From an uncultured Clostridium sp. (GTDB lineage: Bacteria > Bacillota > Clostridia > TANB77 > CAG-508), in the NCBI GenBank assembly GCA_947641575.1, contig CANRQN010000011.1:1-43075 (forward strand): 43,075 nucleotides of DNA. The letters run 5' to 3'. The position numbers and the translations under genes are program-made. Positions 8,170 to 18,566 of this stretch are shown here, piece by piece. The notes under the pieces were generated by a model. The model made no database searches, was not told the origin of the DNA, and saw nothing but the letters and a program-made list of their open reading frames with translations. Every line of letters begins with the position of its first letter. The stretch's first letter is position 1.

Positions 8170-11100
8170 CTATTTTGCTACCTCTACATAAATAATAAGC
8201 TTCTCTCCATTTATGTTATATTCTGTTCCTTCTTTCATTTCTTCTCTTATTATTAAATCTAGTGTCAATGTTTCTTTTTTGATAAGCTCTTCGTGTTCTT
8301 TGATTATGCCTTCTAGCATTTTATTTCCTGATACATATAGATAAATTCTATCTAGCACTTCAAATCCGCTTTCTTTTCTTAAGTTTTGTACCTTTGATAT
8401 TATTTCTCTTACATATCCTTCTTCTTTTAGTTCTTCTGTTATTGTTGTATCTAATACGACTCCAACTGTTCCAGAACCTGCAAATGCAAAACCTTCTTTA
8501 CCTTTCATTGTAACTAGCAAGTTTTCTTCGTTTAATTCGATTGTATATTCATTTATACATACTGTATGAGTTTTACCATTTTTTATTTCAGTCGCAAGTT
8601 CCATTTGATTGCATTTTGCAATTTCTGCTTTTATCTGAGGTATTAGTTTTCCATATGCTTTTCCTAGTACTGGCAAGTTTGGAAGTATTTCAAAGTTTAC
8701 GTATTTTGATAAGTCTGCTCCAAGTTCTACTTTTTTTACGTTTAACTCATCTTTTATTATATCTCCATAGTAGTCTGGCAAAGTTTCTAGTGATATAAGC
8801 ATATTTGATAATGGCTGTCTGTTTTTGATATTGGCAGAGTTTCTTGCACTTCTCCCAAGTTTTACAAGCTCATATGCTAAGTCCATTTCTTTCTCTAGTT
8901 TTTTGTCTACTTGATTATTATCTACTTCTGGCCAGTTACATAGGTGTACACTTTCTTTTTCTTCTTTATCTAAACTTCTTACTAAATTTTGATATATTTC
9001 TTCTGATATAAATGGTACAAACGGTGCTATTACTTTTGAAAGTGTAACTAGTACTCTATATAGTGTTACAAATGCTCCTAATTTATCATCTGTTAGCTTA
9101 TTTCCCCAGAATCTATTTCTATTACGTCTTACATACCAGTTTGAAAGTTCGTCTACAAATTCTTCTATTTTTAAGCTTGCTCCTGTTATATCATAAGCGT
9201 CTAACCCTTTATCTACTTCTTCTACTAATGTATTTAGTTTTGATATTATCCATTTATCCATTATATTTGTAGATACAAAATCTTTGTGTTCTAATGGATT
9301 TATTTTATCTATATTTGCATATAGCACATAGAATGAATATACATTCCAAAGTGTTCCTAAAAATCTTCTTGATGTATCTCCTACGTCTTCTACAGAAAAT
9401 CTTGTTGGTAACCATGGAGCGCTTGCTGTATAGAAGTGCCATCTTGTAGCGTCTGCTCCTTCTTTTTCTATTACTTCAAATGGGTCTACTACATTTCCTT
9501 TTGATTTTGACATTTTTAGTCCTTTTTTATCTAGGACATGTCCGAGTACTATACAGTTCTCAAATGAAGCTTTTCCAAATACTGCTGTTGATATTGCAAG
9601 TAGTGTGTAGAACCATCCTCTTGTCTGATCTACTGCTTCTGATATGAAGTTTGCAGGATAGTTTGCATCAAATAGTTCTTTATTTTCAAATGGGTAATGT
9701 AATTGTGCAAATGGCATTGAGCCTGAGTCAAACCAGCAGTCTATAACTTCTTTTGCTCTTGTCATATCTTTTCCGCACTTCTCACATTTTAGATGTACCT
9801 CATCTATATATGGTTTGTGTAGTTCAATTCCTTCTGGCACATTTATTCCCTTTTGTTTTAATTCTTCTATACTTCCAATACATTCTGTATGACCACATTC
9901 ACATTTCCAAATTGGAAGTGGTGTTCCCCAATATCTGTCTCTTGAAATACCCCAGTCTATTACATTTTCTACGAATTTTCCAAATCTTCCTGTTCTTATT
10001 GTGTCAGGATACCAATGTATTTTGTTATTGTTTGCAACTAATTCATCTCTTAATGTAGACATTGCAACAAACCAACTCTCTTTTGGGTAATATAGAAGTG
10101 GTGTATCACATCTCCAGCAGTGAGGGTATGAGTGCATATGTCTTTCTGATTTGAATAGTTTGTTATTTTCTTTTAAGTAATTTACTATACTTTCATCACA
10201 TTTTTTTACAAATCTTCCTGCCCATGGTTCTACTTCTTTTACAAATTTTCCTTCTTTATCTACTAAATTCACAAATGTTATTCCATTTGCTTTTGCGACA
10301 AAGCTATCATCTTCACCATAAGCTGGTGCAATGTGTACTATTCCTGTTCCTTCTTCTAAACTTACATAGTCCCCATGTATTACTTCAAATGCTTTTCCAT
10401 CCACTTTTGCAAATGGCATTAGCTGTTTGTATTTTGTTCCTAAAAGTTCTTCTCCTTTGAATTCTTTTATTATTTCATAGTCTTCTCCTAAAACTTTTTC
10501 ACAAAGTTCTTTTGCTAGGATATATGTTTCATTTGGTTTAATACATTCATTTTTATCACCATTTACTTTTACTTCTACATATGTGTATGCTTTATTTAAG
10601 CATAGCGCTAAGTTTGATGGAAGTGTCCATGGTGTAGTTGTCCATGCTAATATATATGTATCTTTTCTTCCTTCTACTTCAAATTTGCAAGTACATGTTA
10701 AATCATTTACATCTTTATATCCTTGGGCTACTTCGTGTGAAGATAAAGCTGTTCCACATCTCGGGCAATATGGCATTACTTTATGACCTTCATATAGAAG
10801 ATTCTTATCCCACATTTGTTTCAGTGCCCACCATACTGATTCTATATAGTCATTATGGTATGTAACATATGGATTATCCATATCTACCCAAAAACCAATT
10901 TGGTCTGTCATTTTTTCCCACATTGATACATATGTAAATACACTTTGTTTACAATCTTTTATAAATTTCTCTATTCCATATTCTTCTATTTGTGCTTTAC
11001 CTGATATTCCAAGCTTTTTTTCTATTTCAAGTTCTACTGGAAGCCCATGTGTATCCCATCCAGCTTTTCTTATTACCTGGTATCCTTTCATTACTTTATA

Positions 11101-11310
11101 TCTAGGTATAATGTCCTTCATTACTCTTGTTAGGATATGTCCTACATGTGGCTTTCCATTAGCTGTAGGTGGTCCATCATAAAAGGTAAAATATCTTCCT
11201 CCCTTATTCATATCAAAATTCTTTTTTATTATATCATTCTCTTTCCAGAATTTTCTTATTTCAAGCTCTTTTCCTGCAAATCCATTTGTTAGTTCTACCT
11301 TTTTATACAT
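8170..11310 (-). CDS. ileS: Isoleucyl-tRNA synthetase, IleS2-like
   Basis: Class I synthetase charging tRNA-Ile, 1046 aa from the ATG at 11310 (SD AAGGA; the longer reading lacks a good site). It has the HIGH-type motif [12 protein letters not shown], the editing domain with [12 protein letters not shown], a Zn-type [20 protein letters not shown], the KMSKS loop LKMSKSKGN, and a C-terminal anticodon-binding region. The length and the [12 protein letters not shown] form fit the eukaryote-like IleS2 clade, known for low mupirocin sensitivity. No T-box motif is visible in the 145 bp upstream, which instead hold a structured repeat. Despite its length it has no in-frame CGG. Confidence 0.95.
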   Translation of the reverse strand: MYKKVELTNGFAGKELEIRKFWKENDIIKKNFDMNKGGRYFTFYDGPPTANGKPHVGHILTRVMKDIIPRYKVMKGYQVIRKAGWDTHGLPVELEIEKKLGISGKAQIEEYGIEKFIKDCKQSVFTYVSMWEKMTDQIGFWVDMDNPYVTYHNDYIESVWWALKQMWDKNLLYEGHKVMPYCPRCGTALSSHEVAQGYKDVNDLTCTCKFEVEGRKDTYILAWTTTPWTLPSNLALCLNKAYTYVEVKVNGDKNECIKPNETYILAKELCEKVLGEDYEIIKEFKGEELLGTKYKQLMPFAKVDGKAFEVIHGDYVSLEEGTGIVHIAPAYGEDDSFVAKANGITFVNLVDKEGKFVKEVEPWAGRFVKKCDESIVNYLKENNKLFKSERHMHSYPHCWRCDTPLLYYPKESWFVAMSTLRDELVANNNKIHWYPDTIRTGRFGKFVENVIDWGISRDRYWGTPLPIWKCECGHTECIGSIEELKQKGINVPEGIELHKPYIDEVHLKCEKCGKDMTRAKEVIDCWFDSGSMPFAQLHYPFENKELFDANYPANFISEAVDQTRGWFYTLLAISTAVFGKASFENCIVLGHVLDKKGLKMSKSKGNVVDPFEVIEKEGADATRWHFYTASAPWLPTRFSVEDVGDTSRRFLGTLWNVYSFYVLYANIDKINPLEHKDFVSTNIMDKWIISKLNTLVEEVDKGLDAYDITGASLKIEEFVDELSNWYVRRNRNRFWGNKLTDDKLGAFVTLYRVLVTLSKVIAPFVPFISEEIYQNLVRSLDKEEKESVHLCNWPEVDNNQVDKKLEKEMDLAYELVKLGRSARNSANIKNRQPLSNMLISLETLPDYYGDIIKDELNVKKVELGADLSKYVNFEILPNLPVLGKAYGKLIPQIKAEIAKCNQMELATEIKNGKTHTVCINEYTIELNEENLLVTMKGKEGFAFAGSGTVGVVLDTTITEELKEEGYVREIISKVQNLRKESGFEVLDRIYLYVSGNKMLEGIIKEHEELIKKETLTLDLIIREEMKEGTEYNINGEKLIIYVEVAK

Positions 11311-11354
11311 ATACTTTTTCCTTCTTTCTCGCAATTGTTACAAGAATTAGTATA

Positions 11355-11440
11355 TTGCTAGGCAATTCAAATCAAAAAAGCGGAAGTGTACGCTGGTACA
11401 TTGAGCATTTTTTGTATTTGAAAGCCACTTCGCAAGATGC
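11355..11440 (+). repeat. Structured repeat copy 1 (TTGCTAGGCA ... CGCAAGATG)
   Basis: Between ileS and clpX, read on the plus strand: TTGCTAGGCA, an arm ATTCAAATCAAAAAAGC, an apical part with GTGTAC...GGTACATTGA, the complementary arm GCATTTTTTGTATTTGAA, then a tail with CGCAAGATG. A second copy with different arms but the same ends and the same GTAC/GTAC apex is at 21821-21907. Changing arms with kept pairing suggest a selected RNA or DNA structure. Confidence 0.7.
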
Positions 11441-11455
11441 TGATTATTGTAACAA

Positions 11456-12781
11456 TTAAGCTGTTTCTTTATCCTCTTCTTTTGGCTTAGGATGTACAAT
11501 CTTCTTTCTCTTTAAATGTTTTCTTTCTGTTTTTGCCTCATTTATTATAAGTTCTGGCTCTTTGCCATTTAATACTGTTTCTTTTGTTATAATACATTTT
11601 TCTATTTTCGGATTTGATGGTATATCAAACATTATATCTCTCATAATTTCTTCTATTATTGAGCGTAAACCTCTTGCTCCTGTGTTTCTTTCTATTGCTT
11701 TATCTACTATTACTGCTATTGCTTCGTCTTCAAATTCTAGTTCTACATCATCAAATTCTAATAATTTTTTATATTGTTTTATTAAAGCATTTTTTGGCTC
11801 TGTTAGTATTTTTATTAAGGCATCCTTATCTAATTCTCTAAGTGTTGTGACTATTGGTAATCTTCCTACAAATTCTGGAATTAGTCCAAACCTTAATAAA
11901 TCTTGTGGTAATAGTTCTTCATATATCTTATATTTATCTATTTCCTTTTTGCTTTCTATTGTTGCTGAAAATCCTATTCCTTTTTTTCCAACTCTTTCAT
12001 TTATTATTTTGTCTAGTCCTTCAAAAGCTCCTCCACATATGAATAATATATTTGCTGTATTTATTTGAAGAAGTTCTTGATGTGGGTGTTTTCTTCCTCC
12101 TTGTGGTGGCACTGATGCTGTTGTTCCTTCTATTATTTTAAGTAGCGCCTGCTGTACTCCTTCTCCACTTACATCTCTTGTTATTGAAGGGTTTTCTGAT
12201 TTTCTTGTTATTTTATCGATTTCATCTATATATACAATTCCTCTTTCTGCAAGTTCTATATCGTAATCTGCTGATTGTATTAATTTTAAAAGTATATTTT
12301 CTACATCTTCTCCTACATATCCAGCTTCTGTAAGTGTTGTCGCATCTGCAATTGAAAACGGAACTTTTAATATTTTTGCAAGTGTTTGTGCAAGAAGTGT
12401 TTTTCCTGAACCTGTTGGTCCAAGTAATAGCACATTACTTTTTTGTATTTCTACATCATTTGCTTCTTCTTCATTATTTATTCTTTTATAATGGTTATAT
12501 ACTGCAACTGAAAGTGTTCTTTTTGCTGCTTCTTGACCTATTACATATTCATCTAATATCTTTTTAATTTGAGCTGGATTTGGAAGTTCTTCTTCCTCTC
12601 CTAATGTATATTTAGCATCATCATCTTCATATGCGTCTTCTTCTACTATGTTTTTGCAAATACCAATACATTCATCACATATATATACTCCTGGTCCTGC
12701 AACTATTCTTTTAACGTTTTCTTGTGTTTTTCCACAAAATGAGCATTTTACATTCTTATTATTATCGTTATTTTTTGCCAT
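11456..12781 (-). CDS. clpX: ATP-dependent Clp protease ATP-binding subunit ClpX
   Basis: AAA+ unfoldase that feeds substrates to ClpP, 441 aa. N-terminal C4 zinc-binding domain (CSFCGK ... CDECI), Walker [16 protein letters not shown], pore loop GYVGEDVEN, Walker [11 protein letters not shown], and the RRxx-type sensor region [11 protein letters not shown]. The tail after about residue 420 is a short Lys/Glu-rich extension. It follows clpP and tig on the same strand, the usual order. No in-frame CGG. Confidence 0.96.
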   Translation of the reverse strand: MAKNNDNNKNVKCSFCGKTQENVKRIVAGPGVYICDECIGICKNIVEEDAYEDDDAKYTLGEEEELPNPAQIKKILDEYVIGQEAAKRTLSVAVYNHYKRINNEEEANDVEIQKSNVLLLGPTGSGKTLLAQTLAKILKVPFSIADATTLTEAGYVGEDVENILLKLIQSADYDIELAERGIVYIDEIDKITRKSENPSITRDVSGEGVQQALLKIIEGTTASVPPQGGRKHPHQELLQINTANILFICGGAFEGLDKIINERVGKKGIGFSATIESKKEIDKYKIYEELLPQDLLRFGLIPEFVGRLPIVTTLRELDKDALIKILTEPKNALIKQYKKLLEFDDVELEFEDEAIAVIVDKAIERNTGARGLRSIIEEIMRDIMFDIPSNPKIEKCIITKETVLNGKEPELIINEAKTERKHLKRKKIVHPKPKEEDKETA

Positions 12782-12815
12782 TTTTTCCTCCTAAACTATA
12801 CGTTAGATATTAGAA

Positions 12816-12845
12816 ATTAGATATTAGAATTTTCTAATATCTAAT
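12816..12845. terminator. Palindrome between clpP and clpX
   Basis: A 14-bp perfect inverted repeat ATTAGATATTAGAA/TTCTAATATCTAAT with a 2-nt loop, preceded by another TTAGATATTAGAA copy. Similar TTAGAAGTTAG runs occur at 39876-39904. It may attenuate read-through from clpP into clpX. Confidence 0.5.
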
Positions 12846-12867
12846 TTACATATAATTCTTATCAAAC

Positions 12868-13473
12868 TTATGGTCTTTTATTTAGAATACCATCAATAAG
12901 TCCATATTCTAAAGCTTCTTCTGCTGTCATATAATTGTCTCTTTCTGTATCTTTATTTATTATATCTAATGGTTTTCCTGTTCTTTCACTTAAGATTTTA
13001 TTTAGTTTTTCTCTTGTCCTTACCATATGATCTGCATGTATCTTTATTTCTGTTGTTTGACCTGAAAGTCCACCTGAAATTAGAGGTTGATGTATTAATA
13101 TTTCTGAATTTGGAGTTGCAAATCTTTTTCCTTTTTCTCCTGATGCTAAAAGTACTGCTCCCATACTAGCTGCCATTCCAACACATATTGTTGATACAGG
13201 GCATTTTATATAGTTCATTGTGTCAAAAATTGCCATTCCATCTGTTATAGAACCTCCTGGGCTATTAATATATAAAGATATTTCTTTATCTGGATCTTCT
13301 GACTCTAAAAACAGTAATTGGGCTACTACAAGTCCTGCAGATGTTGCATCTACTTGTTCTCCTAAGAATATTATTCTATCTTTTAAAAGTCTTGAGAATA
13401 TATCATATGATCTTTCTCCTTTATTTGTTTGTTCTATAACATAAGGTACTAAACTATTTTTTACACTTTCCAT
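12868..13473 (-). CDS. clpP: ATP-dependent Clp protease proteolytic subunit ClpP
   Basis: Serine protease of the tetradecameric ClpP chamber, 201 aa. Catalytic triad visible: Ser103 in GMAASMGA, His128 in ILIHQP, Asp179 in KDTERDNYM. The N-terminal [10 protein letters not shown] and [14 protein letters not shown] blocks are canonical. It lies 18 nt downstream of tig. No in-frame CGG. Confidence 0.97.
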   Translation of the reverse strand: MESVKNSLVPYVIEQTNKGERSYDIFSRLLKDRIIFLGEQVDATSAGLVVAQLLFLESEDPDKEISLYINSPGGSITDGMAIFDTMNYIKCPVSTICVGMAASMGAVLLASGEKGKRFATPNSEILIHQPLISGGLSGQTTEIKIHADHMVRTREKLNKILSERTGKPLDIINKDTERDNYMTAEEALEYGLIDGILNKRP

Positions 13474-13491
13474 CTATTTCCTCCTATGATT

Positions 13492-14775
13492 TTATTTTAT
13501 CTTTGCATTTTGAACTAAGAAGCTTATAACTTCTTCTTGTGCTAGTGTTTTTGTTATGTATTCCATAAAGTATTCGTTTTGTTTTAGTTCTTCTGTCGTC
13601 TTTCCATATACTTTTGCCATTTCTTCTAATTTTTCATTAATCTTTTCTTCAGATGGCTCTACTTTTTCTTCTTTTACTATTTGCTCTAATACAAGTCTTG
13701 TTTTAACTGCCTTATTGGCTTCATCTTCGCCTTCTTTTCTAAAGTCTTCCATTGTTTTTCCTACCATTTTTAGGTACATTTCCATATTCATTCCTTGGTA
13801 ACTAAGTCTTGTTTCGATGTCTTTTATCATATTGTCTATTTCTGTGTCTATCATTCCAGATGGAATGTCTATTTCTACATCTTCGCAAACTGCTTTTATA
13901 GCTTCTTCTTCTGTTTCATATTTTGCTCTTGATTTGTTTTCTTCTTCTAGTTTTTCTTTTATACTATTTTTTAGTTCAGCTAAAGTATCGAATTCACTTG
14001 AATCTTTTGCAAATTCATCATTTATTTCTGGTAATTCTTTTTTCTTGATTTCATGTAGTTTTACTTTGAATACTGCTTCTTTTCCTTTTAAGTCTTCTGA
14101 GAAATAGTCATCTGGAAATTTTACTTTTATATCTTTTTCTTCATCAGCATTCATTCCAATTATTTGGTCTTCAAATCCTGGTATAAAGCTTCCACTTCCT
14201 ATTTCTAGTTCATGTCCTTCTGCTTTTCCACCTTCGAATTTTACACCATCAACAGAGCCTTCAAAGTCTATTACTGTAATATCTCCTTTTTCTACTGGTC
14301 TTCCTTCTACTTCTACTATTCTTGAATTTCTTTCTGCCATATGTCCTAGTTCATGATTTATATCTTCGTCAGATACATTATACTCTATCTTTTTGATTTG
14401 TATACCTTTATATTTTCCAAGTTTTACTTCTGGTTTTATTTGTACTACTGCTGTGAATTTTAAGTCTTTTCCTTTTTCCATTTGTTCTATATCTAAGTCT
14501 GGTCTGCTTACTGCTTCTATGTTATTTTCTTTTAATTCTTTTTCATATACTTCTGGTACTACTTCATTGAATGCATCTTCATAGAAAATCTCTATTCCGT
14601 AAGCTTTTTCTACCATTGCTCTTGGTGCTTTTCCTTTTCTAAATCCTGGTATGTTGAAGTATTTTGCACTTTTTTCATATACCTTATTTATTGCCTCTTC
14701 AAACTTAGCTGCTTCTATTTCAAAACTAAGTTTCAATTCATTTGCATTTTCTGTTTTTTCAATTTTAATACTCAT
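13492..14775 (-). CDS. tig: Trigger factor
   Basis: Ribosome-associated chaperone and peptidyl-prolyl isomerase, 427 aa. The N-terminal ribosome-binding domain has the signature FNIPGFRKGKAPR. A central FKBP-type domain follows (GDITVIDFEGSVDG ... FIPGFEDQIIGM), then a long helical C-terminal domain. First gene of the tig-clpP-clpX run. No in-frame CGG. Confidence 0.96.
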   Translation of the reverse strand: MSIKIEKTENANELKLSFEIEAAKFEEAINKVYEKSAKYFNIPGFRKGKAPRAMVEKAYGIEIFYEDAFNEVVPEVYEKELKENNIEAVSRPDLDIEQMEKGKDLKFTAVVQIKPEVKLGKYKGIQIKKIEYNVSDEDINHELGHMAERNSRIVEVEGRPVEKGDITVIDFEGSVDGVKFEGGKAEGHELEIGSGSFIPGFEDQIIGMNADEEKDIKVKFPDDYFSEDLKGKEAVFKVKLHEIKKKELPEINDEFAKDSSEFDTLAELKNSIKEKLEEENKSRAKYETEEEAIKAVCEDVEIDIPSGMIDTEIDNMIKDIETRLSYQGMNMEMYLKMVGKTMEDFRKEGEDEANKAVKTRLVLEQIVKEEKVEPSEEKINEKLEEMAKVYGKTTEELKQNEYFMEYITKTLAQEEVISFLVQNAKIK

Positions 14776-14887
14776 AATTTGTTTTTCGTCCTTCCCTAAA
14801 TTTATATCTTTTATAACTTCCTTATTATATCTACTTTTTTTTGTTATGTCAATAGAAAAGTCATAGTTTGTGGTATTTTTTTAGTAA

Positions 14888-14930
14888 TACAAAAACTCAT
14901 GCACATTTTTAGTGTACATGAGTTTTTGTA
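14888..14930. terminator. Bidirectional hairpin between the ORF6N gene and tig
   Basis: The stem TACAAAAACTCATG pairs with CATGAGTTTTTGTA and has A/T runs on both sides. It lies between the ORF6N gene stop (15008) and the tig promoter region, so on the minus strand it can end the upstream unit. Confidence 0.7.
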
Positions 14931-15007
14931 TTTAGAATTATGCTATTTGCATTTTTTCTTTATGAGGTTTAGTTAATTTTTATTAGGAAGTTTGTCTTTT
15001 TGAATGT

Positions 15008-15904
15008 TTATAAATTAATAACTTTTTCTATAATCTCCATGTCTTCTATTTTATTAATTGCAAAACATTTTTTGCCTAAGTCTTTTATTGAAGCTCCTAA
15101 ATGATACATTTCCTTATTATCTATTACAATAAATCTATCATGATATTTGTTTGTCTTTGCTACTTTTAATATAGGATATTCTTTATTGAATTTCTGAATA
15201 TCTAGTTTTTCTATATTACTCTTGCTAGATGTTAAAATTATCACTTCCACATTTTTATTCTTTTTTGTTAGCATTTTTAAAATACTATCATCTATATAAT
15301 TATCTATTATAGTAATTTTTTTATTTGCTCTTTTTATAATATCTATTATTAAGCTATATGCATCATATATTTGTCCTTCAAAAAATATCCTTTGTTTTAA
15401 TTCTTTCTCTTCTTTTTGTAACTCATTAAATACTGTATCAAATTTCTTATCATGTTCTAGCAACTTGTATTCTATATTTATTAATCTATCAAAAACTTGT
15501 CCATTAATCATTAAGAATTTTCTCATTTCTACAAATGCTCTCATTATATTAATACTAACTTTTATAGCAATTTCATTTTTTAGCACCCCTGATAACATAG
15601 ATATTCCTTGCTCTGTAAGTGCATAAGGCAAATATTTTCTTGTTACTACTCCATTATTAGTTTTTCTATTTAAGGTTCCAAATTGGAACCTTAAATCTTG
15701 AAATTCCTTTTCTGTTAATTGGAAACAAAAGTCTTCTGGAAATCTATCAATATTTCTTTTTATTGCTTTATTTATATTTTTAGTTGTATAGCAATATAAA
15801 TTAGCTACATCACTATCTAGCATTACTTGCTTTCCTCTTATTGTATATATTAAATTCTTTATTTCTTCATCTTTTGTAAGTCTTATTTCATTTTCCATTT
15901 GCAT
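15008..15904 (-). CDS. ORF6N-domain protein with C-terminal PLD-like region
   Basis: About 298 aa. The N-terminal third has the ORF6N pattern (RGKQVMLDSDVANLY ... TKNINKAIKRN ... RFPEDFCFQLT), a DNA-binding domain common in phage and mobile-element proteins. The middle is a coiled linker (about 140-185). The C-terminal part (KITIIDNYIDDSIL ... HDRFIVIDNKEMYHLGASIKDLG) resembles phospholipase-D-like HKD folds in which HxRF stands for the HKD motif. The start is uncertain among three closely spaced ATGs; the one at 15904 has AAGGA in place. It is AT-rich and has no in-frame CGG, so it is well adapted to this genome. Role unknown, possibly antirepressor- or defence-like. Confidence 0.75.
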   Translation of the reverse strand: MQMENEIRLTKDEEIKNLIYTIRGKQVMLDSDVANLYCYTTKNINKAIKRNIDRFPEDFCFQLTEKEFQDLRFQFGTLNRKTNNGVVTRKYLPYALTEQGISMLSGVLKNEIAIKVSINIMRAFVEMRKFLMINGQVFDRLINIEYKLLEHDKKFDTVFNELQKEEKELKQRIFFEGQIYDAYSLIIDIIKRANKKITIIDNYIDDSILKMLTKKNKNVEVIILTSSKSNIEKLDIQKFNKEYPILKVAKTNKYHDRFIVIDNKEMYHLGASIKDLGKKCFAINKIEDMEIIEKVINL

Positions 15905-16207
15905 ACACATCCTTAAATTATTATATTTTATTTATTTGGGATAATTATAGATTAAAATTTATAAGATTTCAGTTTGATATAAAAATTTAAATTTTCTAAA
16001 AACATTTATAGTATAAAACATATGTTTTAAAATGTCAAGTGTTTATTAAAAAAATATATTAGAACAACAGTGACATGACTTAAAATACTCTAACATTTTA
16101 GATTAGTTTCATGCTACGCCCGTTGTTCGTGTGCCAAATTTTACAAATTAAAATTTGTGTGCAATTCTTTTCTCTAATAGGAAGTTCGAAGAACTTTGGT
16201 ATTAGAG

Positions 16208-16247
16208 AAAAAACTCCTAGGTACCTATTTATCGCTACCTAAGAGTT
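16208..16247 (-). terminator. Terminator of the remA-rpoZ-gmk operon
   Basis: On the minus strand a 12-bp stem AACTCTTAGGTA / TACCTAGGAGTT is followed by TTTTTT. It begins 6 nt past the gmk stop. A second hairpin with CTCTAATA arms lies immediately beyond (about 16169-16207). Confidence 0.8.
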
Positions 16248-16252
16248 TCTTC

Positions 16253-16805
16253 TTATCCTTTTTTTATTATCTCCATAATTTCTTTAATTGTTTCTTCTTG
16301 GTTTGTGTTCTCTATTACATAGTCATAATTATTCATTTTAGATTCTTCAAATTCAAATCTGCTAAGTCTTAATTCTATTTCTTTTTCATCTGGCTTATCT
16401 ACTCTTGCTTCTAATCTTTTTCTTAAAATTTCTTTTGGAACTCTTAAAAATATTGTTATAACTTTCATGTCGTTTTTTAGTATTCGTACCAAATTTTCTG
16501 TTCCATTTACATCTACGTCTTTTATTACAGTTTTTCCTGCCCTTATCTTGTCATTTAGTTGTTTCTTTGGAACACCATAATAATGATTATGATGAATATC
16601 AAATTCATATAATGCATTTTCTTCTATTAGTTTTTTGAATTCTTTATTATTTACAAATATATATGTTTCTCCTGGTATATCCCCGTGGGCGTTCTGGTCT
16701 ATCTGTAATTGATGGAATTGTTTCTACATTTTCCATCCTTTTTACTATTTCTTTTTTTATAGTATCTTTCCCAGCACCTGCAACCCCTGATATTATAACT
16801 AACAT
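16253..16805 (-). CDS. gmk: Guanylate kinase (divergent), needs +1 shift at CGG (16685-16683)
   Basis: Phosphorylates GMP to GDP; 183 aa after joining. The P-loop is SGVAGAGKDT near the N-terminus. The substrate region reads PSITDRPERPGDIPGETYIFV once the C at 16685 (codon 41) is skipped. Without the shift it reads ...RPRGYTRRNIYL and stops. The rest (YGVPKKQL, VIKDVDVNG, LRVPKEILRKRLEAR) is typical of the kinase. ATG 16805 has AAAGGA upstream. The sequence around the P-loop (GAGKDT rather than SGVGKGT) is unusual, so a related nucleotide kinase is possible, but the remA-rpoZ neighbourhood strongly supports Gmk. Confidence 0.88.
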
Positions 16806-16828
16806 TTAAGTTTCATTCCTTTCTAAAT

Positions 16829-17017
16829 TTAAACTGTGTGTATCTTTCCCTCAGCTATTTCAGTTGCAGCAAGTGTTACAACAGAAGCTTCTTTTTTAGT
16901 TGTAAGAGCTTCTTCTCCATTTGCAAGTTGTCTTGCTCTTTTTGCTGTTGCTATAACTAATTCGTATCTATTAGATACATTTTCTAAAAGTTCTTGTACT
17001 GTAGGTTTTACCATCAT
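16829..17017 (-). CDS. rpoZ: RNA polymerase omega subunit
   Basis: 62 aa, short but normal for Firmicutes omega. The conserved block [20 protein letters not shown] is complete, followed by the [19 protein letters not shown] tail. The start ATG overlaps the remA stop as ATGA, with SD AAGGAGG inside the remA end, so translation is coupled. No in-frame CGG. Confidence 0.93.
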   Translation of the reverse strand: MMVKPTVQELLENVSNRYELVIATAKRARQLANGEEALTTKKEASVVTLAATEIAEGKIHTV

Positions 17018-17277
17018 AACAAATCATCCTCCTTACTAAAAATATCTTTATTTAATCTACTGATTACTGTTTCTGGTTGTACTGCTGAAAGTACTATATG
17101 TCCTGTATCCATTATAATTACAGCCCTTGTCTTTCTACCTGTTGTTGCATCTATTACAAGTCTATGTTCTTTTGCCTCTTGTACCATTCTTTTAGTTGGT
17201 GCTGCCGCTGGTGATATTATTGATATTATTCTATTTGCTGCAATTATGTTTCCATATCCAATATTGATAAATTGCAT
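17014..17277 (-). CDS. remA: RemA/YlzA-family regulator (DUF370)
   Basis: 87 aa DNA-binding regulator, known in Bacillus to activate biofilm matrix genes. The family signature is visible: [33 protein letters not shown], and [18 protein letters not shown]. Heads the remA-rpoZ-gmk operon. No in-frame CGG (the one CGG in the DNA is out of phase, in GCG GCA). Confidence 0.94.
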   Translation of the reverse strand: MQFINIGYGNIIAANRIISIISPAAAPTKRMVQEAKEHRLVIDATTGRKTRAVIIMDTGHIVLSAVQPETVISRLNKDIFSKEDDLL

Positions 17278-17299
17278 AGATTATTCCCCTTTTGATTAT

Positions 17300-17448
17300 T
17301 TTTAAGTTCTAGGAAATTGCATATTTTAATATGCAATTGACGTAGAAATTAATTATGCGAAGGTTAGATTTTCTAGCAATTTATTGCTTAGAAAATCTTA
17401 TCTTCGTTTTTTAATATATATTTTACTACTTTTTTTTGATTAAGTCTA
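17300..17448 (-). promoter_or_regulatory. remA promoter and hairpin-rich leader
   Basis: On the minus strand, TAGACT (17448-17443), 17 bp, TAAAAT (17425-17420). The transcript would start near 17412 and open with a strong hairpin (GAAGATAAGATTTTCTA ... TAGAAAATCTAACCTTC, 17357-17407). A second palindrome follows (AATTGCATATT/AATATGCAATT, 17313-17338) before the remA start. On the plus strand the first hairpin is followed by TTTTTT and would work as a terminator, but I see no plus-strand gene before it. Confidence 0.5.
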
Positions 17449-17477
17449 GTATTTTCATATATTTTTTTTATTTGTAC

Positions 17478-17518
17478 AAAAAATAGCAGACTAGATACCC
17501 TAAGATATCTAATCTGCT
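17478..17518 (-). terminator. Terminator of cassette 2
   Basis: On the minus strand AGCAGATTAGATA and TATCTAGTCTGCT form a 13-bp stem with one mismatch and an 8-nt loop, followed by T6. It lies 41 bp after the stop of the 17559-18203 gene. Confidence 0.8.
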
Positions 17519-17558
17519 GTTTGTCGGAAATTTAAATCAAACAGTTTCCTTTATGAGG

Positions 17559-18203
17559 TTAGTTTCGCTTGATTTTGAGAGGAATGTTTTGTCCAAGTCC
17601 CTCAATATCCACAAGAATATCATCTGGAACCCAAACTAAAGGGCGAATCATTGACTCAGCAGCAACATTGCCGTGACTGGTATCATATAAGATTCCATTG
17701 CCACGGTCAAAAAAACCACATAGGATTCCGAAGTTGACTAAATGTATACCTGAGTATTTGTCTAATCCACAGTAAAATGTAAATTTTATCGCTGTCCAGT
17801 AGAAACCGTTTATCTCCCGCAAGAACTTTGGCAGAGTTTTTATTGCCATATCTATCGTATCTTCCGTCCATGGTGTTCCTTTTGTCCCAATCTCTTTGTT
17901 TTCATAAAGCTTTAGAATCTCTTTTTGCGCAACTACTCTATTTTCGTATACAACCTTTCCCCTTAATCTAAGCCAATTATTGCCTACCTCTCCTGTAACA
18001 AGATATACCTGACCTTCATAAAATGTCGCATACCACGTATGGTTCAGCTCTGTTTCAAAGAATTGAGAAGAATATATTCCAGTTTGTTCTTCGATTAGTT
18101 TCAATGTGCCATAGTCTGGAGTATAGTCGATCTGTGCATTTGATAGATCTCCATACTTTTCTGGATGCAATAATGCTTCCTTCAAAAACACCCATTTTGC
18201 CAT
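17559..18203 (-). CDS. Unrecognised 214-aa protein, GC-balanced cassette 2
   Basis: Family not recognised. Soluble, aromatic-rich, starting MAKWVFLKEALLHPEKYGD. The last third (GILYDTSHGNVAAES, then IRPLVWVPDDILVDI) loosely resembles the RPvvsl-type ends of DUF6273-like modules, which I offer only as a hint. ATG 18203 was chosen because AGGAG lies 11 bp upstream; the GTG at 18215 would overlap that site. Coding DNA is GC-balanced and unlike its flanks. One in-frame CGG (R129, 17819) must be Arg for the frame to continue; a +1 shift there gives GGG AGA TAA, a stop. Own promoter and terminator. Confidence 0.65.
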   Translation of the reverse strand: MAKWVFLKEALLHPEKYGDLSNAQIDYTPDYGTLKLIEEQTGIYSSQFFETELNHTWYATFYEGQVYLVTGEVGNNWLRLRGKVVYENRVVAQKEILKLYENKEIGTKGTPWTEDTIDMAIKTLPKFLREINGFYWTAIKFTFYCGLDKYSGIHLVNFGILCGFFDRGNGILYDTSHGNVAAESMIRPLVWVPDDILVDIEGLGQNIPLKIKRN

Positions 18204-18331
18204 AAGCTCTCTCACTCCTTTTGTTCATTTTATGGGTATTTTTACCTTGTCTTGCTTTATCAAACCTCACTTTCATTGTTTTTTTGCAATTATGCCTTAT
18301 AAACAAATTTACCAACACTTTTTGCGTATTT

Positions 18332-18360
18332 ATTATATATTATTTTATGTTAATTGTCAA
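18332..18360 (-). promoter_or_regulatory. Promoter of cassette 2
   Basis: On the minus strand, TTGACA (18360-18355), 17 bp, TATAAT (18337-18332): a perfect consensus. It lies back to back with the infC promoter, 16 bp between the two -35 boxes. Confidence 0.8.
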
Positions 18361-18376
18361 TTTTTGAATTTTTTGC

Positions 18377-18404
18377 TTGACTTTTCCAAAAAATAGTGTA
18401 TAAT
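18377..18404 (+). promoter_or_regulatory. Promoter of infC-rpmI-rplT
   Basis: TTGACT (18377-18382), 16 bp, TATAAT (18399-18404). Transcription would begin near 18411, giving a leader of about 155 nt before infC. Confidence 0.8.
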
Positions 18405-18410
18405 ATTTAA

Positions 18411-18566
18411 GGTAGATTGAAGAAGAAGTCATCCACTTCTCACCTTACCTAAGTTTAAGGAAAAGGTTATTTATATTTTATTATAAATAGTTTAGTAGTG
18501 GATAGATTTGTCTTTTGGCAAATCTTTTCTTAATTTAATTATTATATTACAAGGGAGGTTTTAGTT
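18411..18566 (+). promoter_or_regulatory. infC leader with intrinsic terminator/anti-terminator (L20-type autogenous control)
   Basis: The leader contains ATCCACT (18431-18437), able to pair with AGTGGAT (18497-18503). Immediately after comes a hairpin AGATTTG/CAAATCT (18504-18525) followed by TTTTCTT, an intrinsic terminator upstream of infC. Firmicutes infC operons are commonly repressed by L20 through such a leader. The pairing competition here is my inference. Confidence 0.55.

Noticed and set aside
8084-11455. T-box riboswitch before ileS or valS
   Set aside because: No AGGGTGGNACCGCG-type T-box or specifier structure is visible upstream of either synthetase.
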